From positions 1-12,842 of the forward strand of contig CAKUOX010000062.1 in the NCBI GenBank assembly GCA_934670175.1: a stretch of 12,842 nt of DNA. Direction: 5' to 3'. Shown piece by piece: positions 7,044 through 12,842 of this stretch. This stretch comes from an uncultured Clostridia bacterium (GTDB taxonomy: Bacteria; Bacillota; Clostridia; Christensenellales; Aristaeellaceae). A program made the position numbers and the translations under genes. Numbering within the stretch: position 1 is the first letter of the stretch; the number at the start of each line of letters is the position of its first letter. The notes below the pieces were generated by a model. That model saw only the letters and a program-made list of their open reading frames with translations. It was not told the origin of the DNA and searched no databases.

Positions 7044-7934
7044 TTATTCGCTGTATGGCGCTGCGTAGCAGGTCATAGTGGCGGGATACTGGCCATCCGC
7101 GTCAGCGGACGTTCCCTCAAAGGGTGTAGTGCAGGCGGCGTTCGTGTAAAGGGCGTATCCCTCCGGCAGGTATATCGCCAGGCCCATGTTCACAGGCGCT
7201 TCCAGAACATAGTCGAATTCCTGCGCCGTGCCCGGATCCATGATCACATGCACCTCGCGCCATTCCTCTGCGCTCTGAATCTGAGATTTGAAATCAGGCA
7301 CGTCTACCTGAACGTCCAGTTCAAGCTCCAGATGCAGCAGGAGCACTTCCGAGCCGTCCTCTTTGATCATATAGGAATCGCTCGCTTTGATGATGAGCGT
7401 TTCCGGATCCACCTTATAGACGAAGCGGAATTTCTGCCCCGCGTCCAGCCCGACATATTGAGCCAGCTCCTCCGCGGCGCCCTCTGCCGTAACCGTCAGC
7501 AGGCCGTCCGCGCCGGTCTCCTCGGATACCAGCGTCTGGCCTTCGGCAAATTCACCGATATTCTGACCCATCAGGAAGGCGCGGTATTCTTCGAAGGCGT
7601 CGCCCACAAAGCCCATCACATAGGGCAGTCCTTCGCCGCCATAAATGCCCTGACCCCCTTCGGCGTCGAAAATCTCCCAATCGCCGTTGGAATACCCGAA
7701 CGCTTCATGGATGGAACCGTCCTCCGCCCTCCAGGTATAGCAGTCGTAGCTGAACACTTCGCTGCCGTAGTCATGACTATAGAAAACCGAATGCTGGCGC
7801 GCTGCCCGCGTGGCGTCCATGATCGCCATGGTGGTGTTCGCGTTCTCCAGGGCGGCCAGATCGGTCTGCGCCATGGCGGCGAAGGGCAGCAGCATGAGAA
7901 GGGCGGCAAGCAGAAGCAGACTCACTTTTTTCAT
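7044..7934 (-). CDS. Secreted protein of unknown function
   Basis: This 296-residue protein starts with a textbook signal peptide: KK, a Leu/Ala-rich core, then AMA before Gln23, the likely cleavage site. No lipobox cysteine follows, so it should be released or wall-associated rather than lipid-anchored. The mature part is acidic and rich in short beta-strand-like segments with aromatic and Gly residues (for example FSYDCYTWRAEDGS). This loosely recalls LolA/LppX-like lipid-binding folds, in which a stored prior state is compared with a measured attribute, but no family motif is certain. The ATG at 7934 is preferred because AAGGAGG lies 9 bases upstream; the ATG at 7943 overlaps that ribosome site. 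It is monocistronic and ends at a terminator. No neighbour suggests its job. Confidence 0.8.
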   Translation of the reverse strand: MKKVSLLLLAALLMLLPFAAMAQTDLAALENANTTMAIMDATRAARQHSVFYSHDYGSEVFSYDCYTWRAEDGSIHEAFGYSNGDWEIFDAEGGQGIYGGEGLPYVMGFVGDAFEEYRAFLMGQNIGEFAEGQTLVSEETGADGLLTVTAEGAAEELAQYVGLDAGQKFRFVYKVDPETLIIKASDSYMIKEDGSEVLLLHLELELDVQVDVPDFKSQIQSAEEWREVHVIMDPGTAQEFDYVLEAPVNMGLAIYLPEGYALYTNAACTTPFEGTSADADGQYPATMTCYAAPYSE

Positions 7935-8003
7935 GGGACACATCCTCCTTCATTTCCGTTCAGATCCATTGCATGTTCGTGCGACCATTTGCAGATCTTG
8001 TGA

Positions 8004-8034
8004 TCTATATGTCATCTTTGGCTTTTCTGGTCAA
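8004..8034 (-). promoter_or_regulatory. Weak candidate promoter of the secreted-protein gene
   Basis: On the minus strand TTGACC (8029-8034) is followed by CATATA at 17 bases or TATAGA at 19 bases. The -35 box is good and the -10 box mediocre. No terminator was seen for ald in this 157-base gap, so read-through from ald is also possible. Confidence 0.3.
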
Positions 8035-8091
8035 TGCCGTCCAGACTAAGGATGGCAAGCGGATCGTTCTCCACAAGCCGACCATTCACGT

Positions 8092-9234
8092 TTACAATAT
8101 TCGCACGCGCGCAGATTTGTCAGGCGACGACGGAAACAGCTTTTTGTATTCCAGACCCAGGCTGCGCGCAACATTTTCATTGGTACATTTACCGTCGAAG
8201 GTATTGACACCCATGATGAGACCGCGATCCCGGCGGCATGCCTCCTCCAAACCATGGTTTGCAATCTCCAGACCGTAGTGTAGTGTGGCGTTGGTCAATG
8301 CGAGAGTGCTGGTATGTGGTACCGCCCCCGGCATGTTGCCTACGCAGTAGTGGATGACACCCTCTTCGACGTAGACCGGGTTATCGTGATAGGTGACGCG
8401 GGAGCTCTCACAGCAGCCGCCCTGGTCGATGGCTACGTCCACGATCACCGCGCCGCGCTTCATCTGCCGCAGATGCTCGCGGCGAATGAGTTTGGGCGCG
8501 GACGCGCCGGGAATCAGCACCGTGGCGATGACTAAGTCGGCATGGGAAACGGTGCCGGCGATGTTCATCTCGTCGGAATATAGCGTGGAGATGGACGCGC
8601 CGAAAATGTCGTCTAGGTACGCCAGACGATCCAGATTGGTGTCCAGCACCGCCACCTCCGCGCCCATGCCTACAGCGATTTTTGCCGCAGCAGCACCGGC
8701 AGTTCCGCCGCCAAGTATGCAGACGCGCCCGCGCGCCACGCCGGGCACGCCGCCCAGCAGCACGCCGCGCCCGCCGCAGCTGTATTCCAGGTACTTCGCG
8801 CCTTCCTGTACGCTCAGCCTTCCCGCGATTTCGCTCATGGGTCTGAGGCATGGCAGATGTCCGGCTTTATCCTGAATGGTTTCGTAGGCCACCGCCCGCA
8901 CGCCGGTTTCCAGCAGCCTGTGCGCAAGGTCTGGAAAGGCTGCGAGGTGAAGATAAGTGTAGAGAATCAGGTTCTCCCGCAGGTATTGAAATTCCTCCGG
9001 TTCCGGTTCCTTGACCTTGATCAGCATGTGACACTGCGCCCACACCTTGTCGGCGCTGTCCGCAAGCTGCGCGCCCTGCGCCGCGTAATCCTCATCTGAG
9101 AAGCCGCTGCCCAGACCCGCGCCCCGCTCGAGCAGTACCCTGTGTCCTGCCTGTACATAGGCGCGGACGTTGGCTGGGGTCAATCCTACCCGGTATTCGT
9201 GCTTTTTGAGTTCCTTCGTGCATCCGATGATCAT
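8092..9234 (-). CDS. ald: Alanine dehydrogenase
   Basis: This 380-residue enzyme converts L-alanine, water and NAD+ to pyruvate, ammonia and NADH, or the reverse. It supports use of alanine as carbon and nitrogen source and redox balancing. All catalytic residues known from the family fall at their usual numbers: R15, K75 (in KVKEPEPEE), H96 (in YTYLHLA) and D270 (in DVAIDQGG). The NAD-binding loop GGGTAGAAAAKIA is at 175-187. The ATG at 9234 has AGGAGG 7 bases upstream; longer frames to 9411 run into lpdA and carry no family sequence. The C-terminus (SSPDKSARVRIL) is roughly ten residues longer than usual. It follows lpdA by 76 bases on the same strand with no promoter or terminator evident, so the two are likely one operon in which both enzymes handle NADH and pyruvate-linked metabolism. 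Confidence 0.96.
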   Translation of the reverse strand: MIIGCTKELKKHEYRVGLTPANVRAYVQAGHRVLLERGAGLGSGFSDEDYAAQGAQLADSADKVWAQCHMLIKVKEPEPEEFQYLRENLILYTYLHLAAFPDLAHRLLETGVRAVAYETIQDKAGHLPCLRPMSEIAGRLSVQEGAKYLEYSCGGRGVLLGGVPGVARGRVCILGGGTAGAAAAKIAVGMGAEVAVLDTNLDRLAYLDDIFGASISTLYSDEMNIAGTVSHADLVIATVLIPGASAPKLIRREHLRQMKRGAVIVDVAIDQGGCCESSRVTYHDNPVYVEEGVIHYCVGNMPGAVPHTSTLALTNATLHYGLEIANHGLEEACRRDRGLIMGVNTFDGKCTNENVARSLGLEYKKLFPSSPDKSARVRIL

Positions 9235-9310
9235 TGTCGCACCTCCTCGTCTCAATGCTTGTTCAGTCGCCACCATGAACCGCATCCGCGCTTTCCGCGC
9301 GAAACGGAAA

Positions 9311-10741
9311 TCAATCGTCAAACGTCCAGAGCACCTCGCGAATAATTTCGCTGACGGTGGGATGTGGGAAGATGATCTGACGCGCGTCCTCCACGCGGAG
9401 CTGCATTTCAATCATTTCCGCCGCGCCCCAGATGATCTCGCTGCAGTAAGCGCCGATCATATGTACGCCGATGATCGTGCGCTTCTTTTTGTGAATCAGA
9501 ATCTTGCACAGGCCATCCGCGCCCTCGTTTTCCGCTACAAAGCGCCCCGAATAGCGCATGGACAGCTTCTGAACCTCATAGTCGACCCCCTTTTCCCGAG
9601 CCTCCTCCTCTGTGCGCCCCACAGACGCGATTTCGGGACAGGTATAGATCACGGATGGATTGGCGTAATAGCGCATGCTGTCGCGCTTGCCCAGCATGTC
9701 GTTTACGGCGACCTCAGCCTCGCGATAGGCGGTGTGCGCCAGCATGTGATGGCCGTTGACGTCGCCCACGGCATACACGCCGGACACATTCGTGCGCCCC
9801 AGTGCGTCCGTGATGACACCGGTTTTCTGCACGCTCACGCCGATCGTCTCCAAGCCGAGCGCGGCAAAATCTGCCCGCCGACCGATGGATAAAAGCAGTT
9901 TATCCGCCTCGAGCCGCGCCGTACTGCCATCCGGAGCTTCCACAGTCACCGCCCCCTTTTCCACCGAAAGGCATTTGTGTTTTAGCAAAAATTCAACGCC
10001 TTTCTCTTCCATTTTGCGCTGAAGAAGCGTGCTGATTTCGCGGTCGGTAGATCCGGCGATGTGATCCAGCATTTCGATCACCGTCACCTTCGCACCTGCC
10101 ACGACGTAGTATGCCGCCATTTCAAGGCCGATCACGCCGCCGCCCACCACGATCAGTCGCCGCGGAACCTCCTTCAGCTCCAACGCCTCGCGATTGGTCA
10201 GCACGAAGCCGCCCAGATTTTCCTGTACGCCTGGAATCGGCGGGCTGATCGCCGTGGAACCGCTGGCGATCAGCAGGCGTCGTCCCAGATAGCATTCGCC
10301 GCCGGCTGTCACGCGATAGTTTCCGCAGTTGGCAGTCATACTGTAATTTTCACCGTTGGCTATCACGCGGAAGTCTTCACCGTCGCGCCCGTCAATTTTT
10401 GCTTCCTGCATCACGACGGTTACACCTGCTGCACGCAGTTTGGCCTTTACGCCATTCACCAGCGTGCGCACCACACGTCCGCACCGCGCCGTCACCGCCT
10501 GCTGATCCAGCCAAACGTCTCCGCAGTGTATGCCGTACTGCGCGCCGTGCAGCGCATGCTCGTACAGCTTGGCAGAATTGAGCAGTGCCTTTGATGGAAT
10601 ACAGCCCTCGTTCAGGCACACGCCGCCCAACGCTCGCTTTTCAAACAACACTACGCGCATGCCGCTGCGCGCAGCGCGCTCTGCGGCCAGATACCCGGCT
10701 GGGCCGCCGCCGATCACCATCAGATCGAACCTTTCAGACAT
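9311..10741 (-). CDS. lpdA: Dihydrolipoyl dehydrogenase (E3)
   Basis: This 476-residue FAD enzyme reoxidises dihydrolipoyl groups of 2-oxoacid dehydrogenase or glycine cleavage complexes, passing electrons to NAD+. The FAD-binding GGGPAGYLAA (11-20), the redox disulfide C42-C47 in GGVCLNEGCIPSK, the NAD-binding VGGGVIGLEMA and the second FAD site GVYAVGDVNG are all present, as is the C-terminal catalytic pair in HPTVSEII. The ATG at 10741 has GGAGG 7 bases upstream. Residues 121-147 consist of three 9-residue tandem units in the FAD-domain loop before the conserved ATGS-like strand (here IASGS), an expansion not usual in the family. It leads an operon with ald and is transcribed from a promoter divergent from the thyX-like gene. 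No lipoyl-bearing partner lies in the window. Confidence 0.95.
   Translation of the reverse strand: MSERFDLMVIGGGPAGYLAAERAARSGMRVVLFEKRALGGVCLNEGCIPSKALLNSAKLYEHALHGAQYGIHCGDVWLDQQAVTARCGRVVRTLVNGVKAKLRAAGVTVVMQEAKIDGRDGEDFRVIANGENYSMTANCGNYRVTAGGECYLGRRLLIASGSTAISPPIPGVQENLGGFVLTNREALELKEVPRRLIVVGGGVIGLEMAAYYVVAGAKVTVIEMLDHIAGSTDREISTLLQRKMEEKGVEFLLKHKCLSVEKGAVTVEAPDGSTARLEADKLLLSIGRRADFAALGLETIGVSVQKTGVITDALGRTNVSGVYAVGDVNGHHMLAHTAYREAEVAVNDMLGKRDSMRYYANPSVIYTCPEIASVGRTEEEAREKGVDYEVQKLSMRYSGRFVAENEGADGLCKILIHKKKRTIIGVHMIGAYCSEIIWGAAEMIEMQLRVEDARQIIFPHPTVSEIIREVLWTFDD
10301..10381 (-). repeat. Three 27-bp in-frame tandem repeats inside lpdA
   Basis: Units at 10355-10381, 10328-10354 and 10301-10327 encode GEDFRVIAN, GENYSMTAN and CGNYRVTAG; a partial fourth (GECYLGRR) follows. 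At DNA level the first unit matches the second at 19 of 27 bases and the third at 18 of 27. The drift indicates an old duplication kept in frame. Confidence 0.75.
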
Positions 10742-10798
10742 GTCATCTCCTCCCTTTTTATCTAACATAGAGATATGATGCTCTTTTCCGTCAGAATT

Positions 10799-10827
10799 AG
10801 TATAACAGGTATGTCACCGTCTTACAA
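10799..10827 (-). promoter_or_regulatory. Promoter of the lpdA-ald operon
   Basis: On the minus strand TTGTAA (10822-10827) and TATACT (10799-10804) are 17 bases apart, about 58 bases before the lpdA start. Confidence 0.65.
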
Positions 10828-10857
10828 GTTAAATTCTTAATAGAATAAATAAATCAA

Positions 10858-10886
10858 TAGACATTATTTAATAAATATGATATATT
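10858..10886 (+). promoter_or_regulatory. Promoter of the thyX-like gene
   Basis: TAGACA (10858-10863) and TATATT (10881-10886) are 17 bases apart, with TGA before the -10 box as an extended -10. Transcription would start near 10893, giving a very short leader with the ribosome site almost at the 5' end. The surrounding DNA is AT-rich, so chance matches are easier here. Confidence 0.55.
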
Positions 10887-10911
10887 GAAAGCAGGGAAGG
10901 GGGAAATGAAC

Positions 10912-11604
10912 ATGGGAAATGTGATTGTTCAAGAGTATACCTGCAAAAAACCGATTACGATGATCGGCGTCGAAGCTGGCGTCTGTTGGGGCGCAGACAC
11001 GACCGATGACAGAAAGAATTACCTTCGGGGTGTCGACTGTCTCGAAAGTGGGCACGGAAGAACCTTTGAATTTCCAGATGCCTACCTGATTCTCGATGGG
11101 TATTCAGCCAGGGTGATTCGCGAGTGGTATACCCACGTCGGCGGACTTCCGACACGCCTTCAGGCGAGCACACGCTACATTGATTATGAGCACAGCTTCG
11201 ATTATGTCACACCATCGAGCATCGCGGACAACGCGGCCGCCAGAGCGGTATATGAACAAATGATGGCGGATGTCCGTCTGCGTCTCGAGCAGTTGGATAT
11301 GCTCGGAATTTCCCGTGAGGATACCGCGATGGGGCTGCCACTCGGCATGGAAACGAGGATCGTATGCAAGCACAATCTACGCAACCTGATGGATATGTCC
11401 CGCCAGAGAATGTGTAATCGGGCGTATTACGAGTATCGCAGCCTCTTTAATGATGTGTGCGATCGGCTCAGCGACTATTCGGAGGAGTGGAAGTACATTG
11501 TAACGCACTGCTTCATGCCAAAGTGCAAGGCCGTCGGCTTCTGTACAGAGAAATACACCTGCGGCATAGCGCCGCGCCGGACGCCGCCGATCGCTGTGGA
11601 ATGA
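10912..11604 (+). CDS. Atypical ThyX-like flavin-dependent thymidylate synthase
   Basis: This 230-residue protein has the ThyX fold signature. A region E53-Y92 aligns with the usual substrate/FAD segment and ends in QASTRY (84-89), matching the catalytic Ser-x-Arg-Tyr (S86, R88). A C-terminal block NLRNLMDMSRQRMCNRAYYE matches the dUMP-contacting arginine helix. ThyX makes dTMP from dUMP with methylenetetrahydrofolate, NADPH and FAD. Here, however, the canonical RHR triplet is replaced by VGG (76-78), and the C-terminus carries four cysteines, C200, C205, C211 and C217, spaced like a metal site. The ATG at 10912 has AAGGGGG 8 bases upstream; ATG 10906 is too close. It lies 64 bases before nrdG, then nrdD, which supports a role in DNA precursor supply. 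Family membership is likely; synthase activity is inferred. Confidence 0.78.
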   Translation: MGNVIVQEYTCKKPITMIGVEAGVCWGADTTDDRKNYLRGVDCLESGHGRTFEFPDAYLILDGYSARVIREWYTHVGGLPTRLQASTRYIDYEHSFDYVTPSSIADNAAARAVYEQMMADVRLRLEQLDMLGISREDTAMGLPLGMETRIVCKHNLRNLMDMSRQRMCNRAYYEYRSLFNDVCDRLSDYSEEWKYIVTHCFMPKCKAVGFCTEKYTCGIAPRRTPPIAVE

Positions 11605-11668
11605 AGGAGCTTCATGTTGGAAGCGCTTTATGGATCCGACTAAATTCAACTGATGGGGAGGTATGGGA

Positions 11669-12358
11669 ATGAGGATATGCGGGCTGCAAAAGCTGACGCT
11701 GCTGGACTTTCCCGGTCGGGTTGCCTGCGCGGTTTTTCTCGGCGGCTGCGATTTCCGCTGTCCATTCTGCCACAACGCCGCACTCGCATGGGGAAAGGCT
11801 GAGGCAGTCATGGATGAGCAGCGACTGTTGGAATTTTTGAAGCGGCGTCGCGGACTTCTGGATGGCGTGACCGTTACCGGCGGCGAACCGCTGCTGCAGC
11901 CGAAACTCCTCAGGCTACTTGAGAAAATCAGGGCGCTGGGCTATTTAATCAAGCTGGACACCAACGGCGCTCATCCCGTCACGCTGAAGGCTGTCATAGA
12001 CGCGGATCTTGTGGACTACGTCGCCATGGATATCAAGAACAGCCTCCGTCGCTACGCGGAAACCGTCGGGCTTCCCCGGCTGGATCTTGCGCCGGTGCTA
12101 CAAAGCGCGGAGGTACTGATGCAGGGCTGCGTGGATTATGAGTTTCGCACCACGGCAGTATCGGAGCTTCACGACGATGAATCCTTCACCGGAATCGCCG
12201 AATGGATACAGGGCGCGCGTCAGTATTATATTCAGCGCTTTGAGGATCGGGATTCAGTATTTCATTCAGGATTTCACACGCCCCCCGAGGAAGTTCTGCA
12301 TCGGTGGCTGGCACTGGTAAAACCCCATGTGAAATTTGCGGCGCTACGGGGGATGTGA
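11669..12358 (+). CDS. nrdG: Anaerobic ribonucleoside-triphosphate reductase activating protein (radical SAM)
   Basis: This 229-residue radical SAM protein would use a [4Fe-4S] cluster and S-adenosylmethionine to create the glycyl radical on NrdD. The cluster motif C27-x3-C31-x2-C34 (CDFRCPFCHN) follows the family opening LTLLDFPGRVACAVFLGGC. The SAM-binding TGGEPLL lies near residues 72-78 and YVAMDIKN near 115-122. Length and N-terminus fit the NrdG2-type activases (TIGR02495-like) rather than the shorter classical NrdG. The ATG at 11669 is favoured over 11663 because GGGGAGG then has 7-base spacing. It lies between the thyX-like gene and nrdD. No terminator follows, but nrdD has its own promoter in the 254-base gap, so nrdG may be expressed mainly from the thyX-like promoter. 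Other glycyl radical targets are possible, but nrdD next door makes that unlikely. Confidence 0.9.
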   Translation: MRICGLQKLTLLDFPGRVACAVFLGGCDFRCPFCHNAALAWGKAEAVMDEQRLLEFLKRRRGLLDGVTVTGGEPLLQPKLLRLLEKIRALGYLIKLDTNGAHPVTLKAVIDADLVDYVAMDIKNSLRRYAETVGLPRLDLAPVLQSAEVLMQGCVDYEFRTTAVSELHDDESFTGIAEWIQGARQYYIQRFEDRDSVFHSGFHTPPEEVLHRWLALVKPHVKFAALRGM

Positions 12359-12440
12359 AAAAACATGTCGCGGGCGCTTATAGGCGTGATCTAAAAATAG
12401 AAAAGCTCTTTTGGGCAGACAAGATAAATTTTGCTAAGAA

Positions 12441-12493
12441 CCACAATATATTGTATTTTACTATTGACACGAATACCATATGTGCCGTATTCT
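12441..12493 (+). promoter_or_regulatory. nrdD promoter with tandem NrdR boxes
   Basis: TTGACA (12464-12469) and TATTCT (12488-12493), 18 bases apart, form a good promoter about 120 bases before nrdD. CCACAATATATTGTAT (12441-12456) matches the NrdR consensus acaCwATATaTwGtgt at 14 of 16 positions, with a perfect 12-base palindrome. A weaker match, ATACCATATGTGCCGT (12473-12488, 10 of 16), starts exactly 32 bases later, in the promoter spacer. Pairs of NrdR boxes three helical turns apart are typical of ribonucleotide reductase genes. NrdR would repress when dATP is high. The second box is weak, so the pair is inferred. Confidence 0.7.
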
Positions 12494-12612
12494 ATAGACA
12501 GACAGCCGGTTTTGTGGGATGCGTTTTCCATGCGGCGTCCTGCCGCCGACGCGCCGAACGGCATATGAAGCGCGCAGGAAATACAAAATTCTGAAGGATC
12601 GGAGGCAGTGAA

Positions 12613-12842
12613 ATGTATCGGGTAAAAAAACGGGACGGCAGCGTCGTGGGATTCGATATTGTCAAGATATCCGCAGCAATCACAAAGGCGTTCGACGCAC
12701 TGGATCGGGAGAGTCATCCCAGCGTCATTGATATGCTGGCACTTCGGGTCACGGCGGGATTTGAACCAAAGATTCGCGACGGATTGATCGCAGTGGAGGA
12801 TATACAGGATTGCGTGGAAAAGGTGCTCAGCGAGGCGGGCTA
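12613..12842 (+). CDS. nrdD: Anaerobic ribonucleoside-triphosphate reductase, N-terminal ATP-cone (3' end outside window)
   Basis: The first 76 codons encode an ATP-cone: MYRVKKRDGSVVGFD, then KISAAITKAFDAL and later IQDCVEKVLSEAG. This domain senses dATP/ATP at the N-terminus of NrdD, which reduces ribonucleoside triphosphates to deoxy forms by a glycyl radical in anaerobes. GGAGG lies 7 bases before the ATG. The reading frame runs off the end of the window, so the catalytic domain and radical glycine cannot be checked. An ATP-cone also occurs in NrdA/NrdJ and NrdR, so the NrdD call relies partly on nrdG upstream and on the NrdR-type promoter. Confidence 0.85.
   Translation, partial: MYRVKKRDGSVVGFDIVKISAAITKAFDALDRESHPSVIDMLALRVTAGFEPKIRDGLIAVEDIQDCVEKVLSEAG

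Noticed and set aside
8012..8089. Minus-strand GTG frame of 25 residues just after the ald stop (NGRLVENDPLAILSLDG)
   Set aside because: It reads plausibly but has no ribosome site, is very short and overlaps the candidate promoter of the next gene.
9283..9310. GC-rich small hairpin between lpdA and ald as a terminator
   Set aside because: Short stem, no T run, and two mutually exclusive pairings; more likely incidental or a minor processing site.
10870..10890. ATATATTG core before the thyX-like gene as an NrdR box
   Set aside because: Only about 10 of 16 positions match, with poor flanks, no partner 31-32 bases away, and very AT-rich DNA.

Overview
The window looks like chromosomal DNA of a moderately GC-rich anaerobic Firmicute, most likely a Clostridia member. 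Supporting signs are strong AGGAGG-type ribosome sites before nearly every gene, sigma-A-like promoters, an S-layer-homology (SLH) protein, and an oxygen-sensitive ribonucleotide reductase locus (NrdG, NrdD). No rRNA, tRNA, CRISPR array, insertion sequence or phage gene was seen.

Left part (1-4567): the 3' part of a dihydroflavonol-reductase-like NAD-dependent epimerase ends at a good terminator. A roughly 0.4 kb gap with an orphan hairpin follows. Next, on the minus strand, comes a TetR regulator whose promoter overlaps a palindromic operator. Immediately behind that promoter, on the plus strand, lie the last ~33 codons of what looks like an MMPL/RND-type membrane transporter, so most of a regulated efflux gene appears to have been lost. 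A minus-strand pair follows: a large secreted YcdB/YcdC-like protein with three SLH repeats, and an NADPH-dependent FMN reductase starting 13 nt downstream of it.

Middle part (4568-8091): dinB (Y-family DNA polymerase IV) and a cytidylate-kinase-like protein run on the plus strand, each behind its own promoter. A secreted protein of unknown function converges on them, with a terminator between.

Right part (8092-12842): lpdA (dihydrolipoyl dehydrogenase) and ald (alanine dehydrogenase) form a minus-strand operon. lpdA carries an in-frame expansion of 9-residue repeats. Divergently, a nucleotide-metabolism cluster runs rightward: an atypical ThyX-like flavin-dependent thymidylate synthase, an NrdG-type radical SAM activase, and the start of nrdD, cut by the window end. 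The nrdD promoter carries what reads as a tandem pair of NrdR boxes 32 bp apart. Together these genes would supply dTMP and dNTPs under anoxic conditions. The most interesting points are the ThyX-like protein, which lacks the usual RHR signature and has a four-cysteine tail, the NrdR-type control region, and the transporter remnant beside its probable regulator.
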